Positions 34,887 through 42,846 of a stretch of DNA of 64,000 nucleotides are shown one piece after another; position 1 is the stretch's first letter, and each line of letters starts with the position of its first letter. This DNA comes from SAR116 cluster bacterium AG-426-I14 (GTDB lineage: Bacteria; Pseudomonadota; Alphaproteobacteria; Puniceispirillales; Marisalimonadaceae). The notes below the pieces were generated by a model, which was not told where the DNA came from, did not search any database, and saw only the letters and a program-made list of their open reading frames with translations. A program made the position numbers and the translations under genes. Location of the stretch: positions 1 through 64,000 of the forward strand of contig QCNS01000006.1 of assembly GCA_003210055.1 (NCBI GenBank), in the 5' to 3' direction.

Positions 34887-35663
34887 ATGAGAACTAAATT
34901 GATCCAATTGTCTGAGATTTATTTTCCTAGTTTAGATTATTACCAAAGAGCAATTAACTATCCGTATGCTGCACCAACAAAAGCTTTCTCTTTTATCAAT
35001 GGGAAATGCTTAGTAGGAGTTCATTTAAAAACAAGCGATAGAGTTCCCATATTATCTGTAGGTTCTAATAGATCTCCTTTTCAATTAAGAAATAAATTTT
35101 CATTAAATGAAGATCTGTGTGTTATGCCTGCAATTTTATATGATTGTGATGTAGTATATTCAGCTTCTATCTCACATTATGGCTCAATACCAGCGACACA
35201 ATGGCCATCAAAAGGGACTAGGGTGAAGTTAAATGTACTTTGGTTAAACAAAAAGCAATTAGAAATTATGCATTTAACTGAGGGTGTTGGAATTGCATAT
35301 AATTTTGTTAAATTGAAAAAAGGTTCTGTCTCAATTGAAGGAATTGATTATTCAGGACCTGTTTATGGATATGTATCAGTTAGTGGGATATATGACTTTC
35401 ATGAAGGTAGTCCAAAAAGATTGAAGTATTTAAGGGCTATTAATCCAACTTTAGAGGACTTCTCAGAGTTACAATCACTGTTTTTTTTAAAAAAAAAAAT
35501 AAATATTAGAAATATAAATTTAAAAGAATGGTTAAAAAAAATAATTCTAGATAAATCTTATCGTTTAGGATTAATTGAAAAAATGCAAATAAATTGCGTT
35601 TTACCCAAAAATCCACCGTGGGAAATAGTAAGAGTAAATGTAAAAGGGAATAATATTTATTAA
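34887..35663 (+). CDS. Uncharacterised conserved protein next to argC (GGCT-like motif)
   Basis: I know no function for this 258-residue protein. It has an N-terminal LSVGSNRSPFQL at about 57-68, reminiscent of the YGSN loop that starts gamma-glutamylcyclotransferase-type folds. A strongly conserved-looking block, DVVYSASISHYGSIPATQW, follows at about 88-106, then GTRVKLNVLWL and MHLTEGVGIAY with an acidic residue that could be the catalytic Glu. There is no signal peptide. Its start codon abuts the argC stop, so the two are cotranscribed. A role in amino acid or glutamyl metabolism is inference. The C terminus ends in IVRVNVKGNNIY. Confidence 0.6.
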   Translation: MRTKLIQLSEIYFPSLDYYQRAINYPYAAPTKAFSFINGKCLVGVHLKTSDRVPILSVGSNRSPFQLRNKFSLNEDLCVMPAILYDCDVVYSASISHYGSIPATQWPSKGTRVKLNVLWLNKKQLEIMHLTEGVGIAYNFVKLKKGSVSIEGIDYSGPVYGYVSVSGIYDFHEGSPKRLKYLRAINPTLEDFSELQSLFFLKKKINIRNINLKEWLKKIILDKSYRLGLIEKMQINCVLPKNPPWEIVRVNVKGNNIY

Positions 35664-35712
35664 GGACAAAATTTTTGATAAAGCAAATTATAATCATTCA
35701 AAAAAATGACGT

Positions 35713-35728
35713 AAAATTGATCAATTTT
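35713..35728. promoter_or_regulatory. Perfect 16-base palindrome in the proteorhodopsin upstream gap
   Basis: AAAATTGATCAATTTT is a perfect palindrome 50 bases after the argC-partner gene and 223 bases before proteorhodopsin. It is followed by a further T. It could end the argC transcript weakly as a hairpin with a four-base loop, or act as an operator. In DNA this rich in A/T, chance is a real alternative. Confidence 0.3.
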
Positions 35729-35844
35729 TGAGATTATTTCATATATTGTCAAATTTATTACTTTCATTTGAAACTAAATAAATCATTATATTCAGTTATT
35801 TATTTTTTTTTTTACAATAAAGTCCTAAAAATTGTTTTTATTTG

Positions 35845-35873
35845 TTGATTAACACCTATTAAAATTTTATTCT
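35845..35873 (+). promoter_or_regulatory. Candidate sigma70-type promoter for proteorhodopsin
   Basis: TTGATT (35845-35850) and TATTCT (35868-35873) lie 17 bases apart, each matching four of six consensus bases, and would start transcription about 70 bases before the proteorhodopsin start. The 288-base gap between the argC partner and the opsin is the longest without a gene in the window, so a promoter must lie within it; this choice is one of several possible. Confidence 0.3.
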
Positions 35874-35910
35874 TTCGAAGATTTATGAGTTTACTACATT
35901 TAAACTTTTA

Positions 35911-35929
35911 AATTCGAATAGAGCGAATT
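35911..35929 (+). promoter_or_regulatory. Inverted repeat in the proteorhodopsin leader
   Basis: AATTCG (35911-35916) and CGAATT (35924-35929) form a perfect six-base inverted repeat around AATAGAG, ending ten bases before the ribosome site. It could form a small leader hairpin or be a protein-binding site. The regulatory meaning is inference. Confidence 0.3.
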
Positions 35930-35938
35930 ATAAATTAT

Positions 35939-35946
35939 GGGGAGGT
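35939..35946 (+). promoter_or_regulatory. Very strong ribosome binding site for proteorhodopsin
   Basis: GGGGAGGT lies five bases before the ATG at 35952. It is close to a full anti-Shine-Dalgarno match and stands out in a genome where most genes here have weak or no such sites. It fits high opsin expression. Confidence 0.75.
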
Positions 35947-35951
35947 CCTAA

Positions 35952-36725
35952 ATGTCGTTCAAAAACTTTTTAAAATATTTAATTCCAGTTGCTTTCTTAG
36001 CTGGATTACCAACATTAGGTCTAGCTGATGGCCATGCTGGTGCATTAGATCCAAAAGATGCAGTAGGTATATCTTTTTGGATCATTTCAATTGCAATGGT
36101 TGCTGCTACTGCATTTTTCTTCTTAGAGTCACTTAGATTTAGTGGAAAATGGAGAACATCAATGGTTGTTGGTGGCTTAGTAACACTTGTTGCTGCAGTT
36201 CATTATTTTTACATGAGAGAAATTTGGGCGGCTACTGAAGCCTCACCAACTGTTTTTAGATATGTAGATTGGATAGTAACAGTTCCATTACAAATGGTTG
36301 AGTTTTATCTAATATTAGCTGCATGTACCGCTGTTGCTGGTGGTGTGTTCTGGAGACTATTCATTGGTTCACTAGTAATGTTAATCGGTGGATATCTTGG
36401 CGAAGCAGGAATGATTAATGCAACTATAGGTTTCGTAGTAGGTATGGCGGGATGGATATACATTCTGTATGAGATATTTGCTGGTGAAGCTGGTAAAGTT
36501 AGTGCTGCTGACGCTCCTGCATCAGTTCAGTCTGCATTTAATACAATGCGTTGGATTGTAACTATTGGATGGGCAATATATCCATTAGGTTATTTCTTAG
36601 GTTACCTTGCTGGTGGAACAGATGATGCCACAATGAACCTTATCTATAACATCGCAGATGTATTAAACAAAATTGGTTTTTGTTTAGCTGTATGGGCTTG
36701 TGCTTCAGCAGAAAGTAAAGCTTAA
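35952..36725 (+). CDS. Proteorhodopsin, proton-pumping, blue-tuned
   Basis: A 257-residue seven-helix opsin with an N-terminal signal sequence (about 1-25, ending LGLADG). The retinal lysine is K240 in VLNKIGF. Helix C reads RYVDWIVTVPLQMVEFYL: D106 (Schiff base counterion), T110 and E117 (proton donor) give the DTE pattern of outward proton pumps, and Q114 at the spectral switch predicts blue absorption. H84 matches the histidine that pairs with the counterion. It makes a light-driven proton gradient in the inner membrane. It is followed by a terminator and then the genes for retinal synthesis. Confidence 0.98.
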   Translation: MSFKNFLKYLIPVAFLAGLPTLGLADGHAGALDPKDAVGISFWIISIAMVAATAFFFLESLRFSGKWRTSMVVGGLVTLVAAVHYFYMREIWAATEASPTVFRYVDWIVTVPLQMVEFYLILAACTAVAGGVFWRLFIGSLVMLIGGYLGEAGMINATIGFVVGMAGWIYILYEIFAGEAGKVSAADAPASVQSAFNTMRWIVTIGWAIYPLGYFLGYLAGGTDDATMNLIYNIADVLNKIGFCLAVWACASAESKA

Positions 36726-36751
36726 TACATTATATAACCAACTTATTTATA

Positions 36752-36782
36752 AACCAGCCTGGTAACAGGCTGGTTTTTTTTT
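36752..36782 (+). terminator. Rho-independent terminator after proteorhodopsin
   Basis: A perfect ten-base-pair stem AACCAGCCTG/CAGGCTGGTT with a GTAA loop (36752-36775) is followed directly by a run of T to 36782. It is the clearest terminator in the window. It lies 26 bases after the opsin stop and 37 before crtI, so opsin and carotenoid genes are likely uncoupled, with readthrough or a second promoter for crtI. Confidence 0.92.
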
Positions 36783-36818
36783 GTTAAAATCAACTTTTAA
36801 ATCATATATAACTAAATA

Positions 36819-38306
36819 ATGTCACCTAAAAAACAATTAGAAGTCATAGTTGTAGGATCTGGTTTTGGTGGAATAGCCTCTGCTTTAAGAATGAGAGCAT
36901 TAGGTTATAAAGTAACCTTACTAGAAAAGCTAAATAAAATAGGAGGGAGGGCTCAAGTTTTTAACATGAATGGATTTAAACATGACGCAGGTCCAACAGT
37001 TATAACAGCTCCATTCATGTTTGATGAATTATTTAAACTTTTTAATGAAGATAGAAAAAAATATTTAAATTTTGTATCGTTAGATCCATGGTATAGGTTT
37101 TACTTTCATGATAATACATCTTTTGACTATTGTCGTAAAATCAGTGATACAAAAAAAGAAATTTCCAAATTTTCTGAATTAGATGCTGAAAGGTATGAAG
37201 AATTATTAAAAGTATCCAAAAATATTTTTGATGTGGGGTTTACAAAATTATCTGATAAACCCTTTAGTTCATTTTTTTTTATGTTAAAGCAGATTCCAAG
37301 TTTATTTAAGCTAAAAAGTTATTTAACAGTCTCACAATTGGTTCAGAAATATTTTAAAAACCCAAAAATTCAATCTGCTTTTTCAATACATCCCCTTTTA
37401 GTTGGTGGAAATCCATTCGATACAACATCCATTTATGCTCTTATTCACTTTTTAGAGAGAAATTGGGGTGTTCATTTTTGTATTGGAGGAACAGGAAAAA
37501 TCATAGAAGAATTGAAGCAATTGATGATTCGAAATGATGTAAAAATAAGATTAAATGTTGATATAATTAAGGTGAATTTAGATAAAAAGAGTATAATTTC
37601 AGTTGAGGATCAGTATGGAAAAAACTACAAATGTGATAAATTAATTTTCAATGGAGATCCTCCAACTTTTTATGATGAGATTTTAAGAAAAAGAAAATTT
37701 TTTCAGAGAAAAAAATTCATGCCTGAATTTTTAACAAAATACTCTATGGGAATGTTTGTCTTTTATTTTGGTACAAAAAAAAGATATCCGTCTGTTGCAC
37801 ATCATACAATTTGGATGGGTAAAAGATTTAAAGGATTGTTGAAAGATATTTTTGATAAAAAAATTTTAACAGATGATTTTTCTTTATATATTCATAGACC
37901 AACTGCTACTGATAAAAGTTTTGCACCAAAAAATTGTGATAGTTTTTACGTCTTATGTCCTGTTCCAAATCTTCAAGGTAAAGTAAATTGGAGTGAAGAG
38001 GCTCTTAAACTGAAAAATAGAATTATTAATGCTTTAGATAGCACTATTTTACCAAATTTAAAATATAAAATATGTAATGAGTTTTGGATGACACCTGAAG
38101 ATTTTAAAAACAATTATAGGTCTAAACATGGTGCTGGATTTTCTATAGCACCAATTTTCTCTCAATCAGCTTGGTTTAGATACCATAATAAAGATCCACA
38201 TTTGAAAAATTTATATTTTGCAGCTTCAGGTTCTCACCCTGGTGCAGGTATTCCTGGTGTATTATCATCTGCAAAAGTAGTAGAAAATATAATTAAAAAT
38301 GAATGA
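36819..38306 (+). CDS. crtI: Phytoene desaturase
   Basis: A 495-residue FAD-dependent desaturase. The N-terminal dinucleotide fold reads VVGSGFGGIASALRM (about residues 11-25), then IGGRAQVF and HDAGPTVITAP. The C-terminal signature is FAASGSHPGAGIPGVL. It introduces four double bonds into phytoene to give lycopene, the precursor of beta-carotene and retinal. The start follows the proteorhodopsin terminator by 37 bases with no strong ribosome site. The stop overlaps the start of crtB (ATGA). Confidence 0.97.
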   Translation: MSPKKQLEVIVVGSGFGGIASALRMRALGYKVTLLEKLNKIGGRAQVFNMNGFKHDAGPTVITAPFMFDELFKLFNEDRKKYLNFVSLDPWYRFYFHDNTSFDYCRKISDTKKEISKFSELDAERYEELLKVSKNIFDVGFTKLSDKPFSSFFFMLKQIPSLFKLKSYLTVSQLVQKYFKNPKIQSAFSIHPLLVGGNPFDTTSIYALIHFLERNWGVHFCIGGTGKIIEELKQLMIRNDVKIRLNVDIIKVNLDKKSIISVEDQYGKNYKCDKLIFNGDPPTFYDEILRKRKFFQRKKFMPEFLTKYSMGMFVFYFGTKKRYPSVAHHTIWMGKRFKGLLKDIFDKKILTDDFSLYIHRPTATDKSFAPKNCDSFYVLCPVPNLQGKVNWSEEALKLKNRIINALDSTILPNLKYKICNEFWMTPEDFKNNYRSKHGAGFSIAPIFSQSAWFRYHNKDPHLKNLYFAASGSHPGAGIPGVLSSAKVVENIIKNE

Positions 38307-39208
38307 TTCAATTAAGTCTCTTCAAAAAAAACGGAAAAAGTTTTTTTTGGGCTGGAAAAATTTTACCAGATTATTATCTCAATAGGGCTGCTGACCTATA
38401 CTTATTTTGCAGAAAACTAGATGATATTGCTGATCAAGAAATCAAACCAATTGCTTTAAAAAAGCTTACTTCTATTAAAAATTTAATCACTAAAGAAGAT
38501 TACAAAAGTTTGAATAGATTTAAAATTAATATGCCAGAGTATTTAAAAAACAACTGTATGGCAAAAATTGCAATAATAGATTTGTTAGATGGTTTAATTT
38601 TTGATCAAGGAACAGTAAACATTAATGATAACAATCAATTAATTCAATATTGCTACAGAGTTGCTGGTACCGTAGGTGTTTTGATGTGTATTGCTCTAGA
38701 ATGTAAAGAAAAAAATGCAAGAAAATTTGCTATAGATTTGGGTATTGCAATGCAATTAACAAATATTGCTAGAGATGTTTTAGAGGATGCAAAAATAGGT
38801 AGAAGATATTTACCGGTATCGAAAACTTCAAACCTTTCAGCTAAAGAAATTAGAGATGTTGCCGAAAATAAAAAATTAAATTTTAAAAAAAATAAAATCA
38901 TTATTCAAAAGATAAAAGAAATTATCTTGCTTTCTGATCAATACTACTCCAGTGGTAAAAAAGGCTTATATTTTTTGCCATTCAAAATAAGAATTGCTAT
39001 AGCAGTCGCATCAAACGTTTATAGAGAAATAGCTGTTGTTTTAGAGAGAAAATCTTTTAGTTGGTATGATGGTAGAGTGTATACCTCTGTATTAAAAAAA
39101 ATAAAGGTTACAATTTTTACAATTTGTGAAGAGCTTATTTATAAAAGGTCTGAAATGCCAATTCATAATAAAAATTTGCATTGTCATTTAAAAGAAATTA
39201 AAAAATGA
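38303..39208 (+). CDS. crtB: Phytoene synthase
   Basis: A 301-residue squalene/phytoene synthase. The first aspartate-rich motif is in FCRKLDDIADQ and the second in IARDVLEDAKIGRRYLP; SFFWAGKILP opens the domain. It joins two geranylgeranyl diphosphates into phytoene. It is coupled to crtI and to crtY by four-base overlaps. The substrate supplier crtE is absent from the cassette. Confidence 0.96.
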   Translation: MIQLSLFKKNGKSFFWAGKILPDYYLNRAADLYLFCRKLDDIADQEIKPIALKKLTSIKNLITKEDYKSLNRFKINMPEYLKNNCMAKIAIIDLLDGLIFDQGTVNINDNNQLIQYCYRVAGTVGVLMCIALECKEKNARKFAIDLGIAMQLTNIARDVLEDAKIGRRYLPVSKTSNLSAKEIRDVAENKKLNFKKNKIIIQKIKEIILLSDQYYSSGKKGLYFLPFKIRIAIAVASNVYREIAVVLERKSFSWYDGRVYTSVLKKIKVTIFTICEELIYKRSEMPIHNKNLHCHLKEIKK

Positions 39209-40299
39209 AAAATGTGATAGATATTGTTGGTGGAGGTTGTGCAGGATTATCATTAGCAAAGCAAGCCAAAAATTTAAAAAATTATACTATTAATTTATAC
39301 ACTTTAATTGAAGATAAAAAAAATGATCATTATTGGGGATTTTGGAAAAGTGAAGAAATTGAAAAATCATCAAATAAGACTGTTAAAACATGGTATAATT
39401 GGAAAATTATTAATCATCATAATGAAAATATATTTCATTCTAAAAAATACCCATACTGTGTCATTAGAAAAAACAATTGGTTAAAAGAATCTAAATCCAT
39501 TGCAGAAAAATTAAAAGTTAATGTATTTCATAACAAAGTTATCGAAAAAGAGAACAGCTATTATGTAAAGGGAAAAAAGTTAAGTGGCGAATATATTTTC
39601 GATAGTAGGCCACCTATTTTCGATAATAATATTTTATTACAACATTTTCATGGCATTGAAATTGAATGTGATGAGGATAAATTTGATTTTAAAACAGCTA
39701 TTTTAATGGATTTTAGGTGTGATCAGTCCAAAGGTATACATTTTATTTATTTTTTACCTTTTTCAAAAAAAAGAGCATTAGTTGAATCAACTTTATTTTC
39801 AAATAAAGTAGAGAATAAGTCATTTTATATAAAAGAAATTAAAAAATATTTAAAAAATATTTTAAAAGTTAATAATTACATAATTATACACCAGGAAACA
39901 GGTGTAATTCCTATGAGTTATATTTGTTTGCAAAATAAGAATTCAATAAATATTGGAACCAGAGGAGGTGCAACAAAGCCATCTTCAGGATATACTTTTA
40001 ACTTTATTCAATACCAAATAAATAAAATTGTTAACCAAATAAAATCAAAAAAAGAGATCACGAATGAAATACATAATAAATTTGACTTATATATGGACAA
40101 AATATTTATTGATGTTTTGAACAAAAAACAAATATCAATTCCAAATTTATTTATAGATTTAACAAAAAATTTGAGTGGAGATGAGATGGCTAGGTTTATG
40201 TCTGGAAAATCAGACTTTAAGATATGGTTAAAAGTTATAAAAAAATTACCAAAAGTTGTCTTTTTAATTTCGTTAATTAAAGTTAGTTTATATGGCTGA
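39205..40299 (+). CDS. crtY: Lycopene beta-cyclase
   Basis: A 364-residue CrtY-type cyclase. The N-terminal nucleotide-binding site is DIVGGGCAGLSLAK, the DHYWGFWK region follows, and GTRGGATKPSSGYTFNFIQ near residue 250 is the conserved block of the family. FMSGKSDFKIWLKVI lies close to the C terminus. It cyclises both ends of lycopene to beta-carotene. The sequence is more divergent than crtI and crtB but the blocks are in order. It overlaps blh by eight bases. Confidence 0.93.
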   Translation: MKNVIDIVGGGCAGLSLAKQAKNLKNYTINLYTLIEDKKNDHYWGFWKSEEIEKSSNKTVKTWYNWKIINHHNENIFHSKKYPYCVIRKNNWLKESKSIAEKLKVNVFHNKVIEKENSYYVKGKKLSGEYIFDSRPPIFDNNILLQHFHGIEIECDEDKFDFKTAILMDFRCDQSKGIHFIYFLPFSKKRALVESTLFSNKVENKSFYIKEIKKYLKNILKVNNYIIIHQETGVIPMSYICLQNKNSINIGTRGGATKPSSGYTFNFIQYQINKIVNQIKSKKEITNEIHNKFDLYMDKIFIDVLNKKQISIPNLFIDLTKNLSGDEMARFMSGKSDFKIWLKVIKKLPKVVFLISLIKVSLYG

Positions 40300-41116
40300 T
40301 ATATTATTCACATTTGAATGGTGGGATTATCTATCAATTTTATTAATTTTGATTATTGGATTACCACACGGTGCACTAGATACTGCTGTTGGGATGTCAG
40401 TCGGTATTTATAACAGTAATAAAAGTAAATTTATTTTTTTGTCCTCTTATTTATCAATGTCAATTTTAGTTGTTATTTTTTGGTATTACTATCCTCAAAT
40501 TGCCTTATCTCTTTTTTTGTTAATAAGCACTTTTCATTTTGGTTTAGGAGACTCAAAATGGAATAAAAAATTTACATATTATTTAAGTGGATATTTTAAC
40601 GGTGGAATAATTATTTATGGCTTGAGTTACTGCAATATGTCCGAAGTAAACGCAATATATAAAGTTTTAGTGGGTAATAACTCAGATCAAGTATGGGAGT
40701 TTTTAGAAATAGGGATGTGGCTTTGGGTATTTTCATGTCCATTACATATTTACTTTAATTGGAAAAGTTTTGATAAAAATTATATTATGATTTACATATT
40801 TATTATATCCATTATTTACTTTCTGCCTACGCTAGTAGCATTTGCCATTTATTTTTCTCTAATTCACAGCACAAATCACATAAAAAGAATAATCCCAGCA
40901 CTACAAAAAAAATTATCAAAATTATCTATTTTGAAATTATTTTTAATCTTTACTATTAGTAGTTGGTTAATTGGATTAATTATTCTCTTTTTATTAATTC
41001 AAACTAATTCAATTACAGATGCTACATTAAAATTAACTTTTATAGGTTTGGCAGCTTTAACTTTTCCTCACATGATTTTAGTAGATTTATTTTTTAGACC
41101 AAAGGTACAATTATAG
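40292..41116 (+). CDS. blh: Beta-carotene 15,15'-dioxygenase (Blh/Brp family)
   Basis: A 274-residue multi-helix membrane protein. LIIGLPHGALDTAVG near the N terminus, STFHFGLGDSKW, YFSLIHSTNHIKR and LTFPHMILVD supply the iron-binding histidines expected in Blh/Brp. It cleaves beta-carotene into two retinal molecules, giving the chromophore for the proteorhodopsin upstream. It ends convergently with ubiA, overlapping by six bases. Complete. Confidence 0.95.
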   Translation: MADILFTFEWWDYLSILLILIIGLPHGALDTAVGMSVGIYNSNKSKFIFLSSYLSMSILVVIFWYYYPQIALSLFLLISTFHFGLGDSKWNKKFTYYLSGYFNGGIIIYGLSYCNMSEVNAIYKVLVGNNSDQVWEFLEIGMWLWVFSCPLHIYFNWKSFDKNYIMIYIFIISIIYFLPTLVAFAIYFSLIHSTNHIKRIIPALQKKLSKLSILKLFLIFTISSWLIGLIILFLLIQTNSITDATLKLTFIGLAALTFPHMILVDLFFRPKVQL

Positions 41117-42013
41117 AAATTTACTTATAGATCCTACTGCTAGAAATAAGCCTGCAATTTTATTTGATTGAAAGATTTTCAAAGACAAATTTCTGTTTAT
41201 TGCGGTTAGTTTAAGAGTTTGGAGAAATAAGTGTATTGCCATAAATAAAACACCTACAAACCAGCCAAAATGAAGTTTTAAATAAATGCCAGCAAACAAA
41301 AAAAATAATATAGAAATAAAATAAGTTATTTTTACAAAATTAGCTAAATATTTTTCCATTGTAATTGCTGTATTATTGACTCCAAAAAGTTTGTCTTCAT
41401 ATCTATCCTGACAGCCATAAATAGTATCGTAGCCAATCACCCAAAAAACAGTACCTAAGTAGATAAAAAAAACACCTAGATTCCATTGACCACCAGTTGC
41501 TACCCATGCTGTTGGAACTCCCCAACTAAAAGCAATTCCTAAGACTATTTGAGGCCATCTTGTAAATCTCTTAGCTAGGGGATAAATAATTATTATAGGA
41601 ATTGATAATAGGGCAACAATCCATGTTGCTTTATTTAAATTTAATAAACAAATTAACCCTAAAATGAGCAAAACACCTAAAAATATAATAGCATTAATTA
41701 CCGAGATTTCACCATTAGCTATTGGTCTGTTTTTAGTCCTAGATATTTTTTTATCAATATCTTTATCCCATAAATCGTTAATAACACATCCAGAGGCACG
41801 CATTATGAAAGATCCAAGAAAAAAAATACAAAATAAATATAGAACTTCTTTTATTTTAAGACTTGATAGTGGTAAGGTCCAAATACAAGGCAAAAGAAGT
41901 AACCAGCTTCCTATAGGTCTATCAAATCTTCCCAATCTAACCCATTTATGACTAGAGGCTGGTAAAATATCCCACCAACCATTGATTGGCATATCTGAAT
42001 TTTTTGATTTCAT
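41111..42013 (-). CDS. ubiA: 4-hydroxybenzoate polyprenyltransferase
   Basis: A 300-residue membrane prenyltransferase. The first aspartate motif is NDLWDKDIDKKISRTKNRP and the second is YGCQDRYEDKLFG, and about eight hydrophobic helices are present. It attaches the polyprenyl tail to 4-hydroxybenzoate in ubiquinone synthesis. It is a paralogue of ctaB (48.3 kb), which shares the same fold. It is divergent from rsmE with about 60 bases between. Confidence 0.95.
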   Translation of the reverse strand: MKSKNSDMPINGWWDILPASSHKWVRLGRFDRPIGSWLLLLPCIWTLPLSSLKIKEVLYLFCIFFLGSFIMRASGCVINDLWDKDIDKKISRTKNRPIANGEISVINAIIFLGVLLILGLICLLNLNKATWIVALLSIPIIIIYPLAKRFTRWPQIVLGIAFSWGVPTAWVATGGQWNLGVFFIYLGTVFWVIGYDTIYGCQDRYEDKLFGVNNTAITMEKYLANFVKITYFISILFFLFAGIYLKLHFGWFVGVLFMAIHLFLQTLKLTAINRNLSLKIFQSNKIAGLFLAVGSISKFL

Positions 42014-42073
42014 AATTTTAAAAATAATGCAAAATTCAACTTTAAACTAAACTAATAATATAAAAATTAATCT

Positions 42074-42805
42074 ATGGATCAAACTTATAAAAAAAAAATA
42101 AGATTATATTATAAAGATAAACTAGAATTGAATAGTTTAATTTCTTTAAACTTCAAAGATACTCATTATCTGAAAGACGTTATGAGATGCAAAATTGATG
42201 ACGTTATAAACATTTTTAATGAAACTGATGGAGAGTTTGAGTGTAAAATTATTAATTATGAAAAAAAGTTATTTATTGTAAAACCACTTAAAGCCTTTAA
42301 AAGGATTGAAGATAAATTTGATTTAAATCTTATTTTTGCTCCTGTTAAAAAAGATAAAACTGAATATATAATTCAAAAAGGAACGGAGCTTGGTGTCTCA
42401 AAATTTTGTCCGGTTCTTACTGAAAGAACAATTGTTAGGAGATTAAATATTGACAGATTAAATCTCATTTCTAAAGAGGCTACTGAACAAAGTGAGAGAT
42501 TAACTATTCCAAAAATTAGCACCCCTGTGACATTAGAAAGTTTAATTAATAACTGGAATAATAAAGCTAATATATTATATGCAGATGAAACCTTAAAAAC
42601 AAAAGTAGATCTTAACGAGATAAAATCTAAATTTAATTGTACAAGATCTATTTTGGTTGGCCCTGAGGGAGGGTTTTCGAAAAGTGAGATTAATTTTTTA
42701 AAATCTAAAAATTTTGTGATACCAATAAGCTTTGGTTCAAGAGTTTTAAGATGCGATACAGCTATAGTGGTGGCATTAAGTTATTGGCATTTTTTGAATT
42801 ATTAA
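42074..42805 (+). CDS. rsmE: 16S rRNA m3U1498 methyltransferase
   Basis: A 243-residue SPOUT methyltransferase. KKDKTEYIIQKGTELGVSKF and ERTIVRR mark the family; the SAM knot has ILVGPEGGFSKSEINF and GSRVLRCDTAIVVAL. It methylates U1498 of 16S rRNA. It is 41 bases upstream of gshA on the same strand; rsmE and gshA are neighbours in many alphaproteobacteria, often with ubiA. Confidence 0.95.
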   Translation: MDQTYKKKIRLYYKDKLELNSLISLNFKDTHYLKDVMRCKIDDVINIFNETDGEFECKIINYEKKLFIVKPLKAFKRIEDKFDLNLIFAPVKKDKTEYIIQKGTELGVSKFCPVLTERTIVRRLNIDRLNLISKEATEQSERLTIPKISTPVTLESLINNWNNKANILYADETLKTKVDLNEIKSKFNCTRSILVGPEGGFSKSEINFLKSKNFVIPISFGSRVLRCDTAIVVALSYWHFLNY

Positions 42806-42846
42806 TTAATACTTATTAAGTAAAATAACATACTATTGTATTTCAT

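Noticed and set aside
35801-35820. Run of T in the proteorhodopsin upstream gap as a terminator
   Set aside because: No hairpin precedes it; long T runs are common in this AT-rich genome.
8540-42830. Shared string AATTAATACTTATTAA near 8540 and 42815 as a dispersed repeat
   Set aside because: A/T-only composition apart from one C; two copies are not enough to exclude chance.
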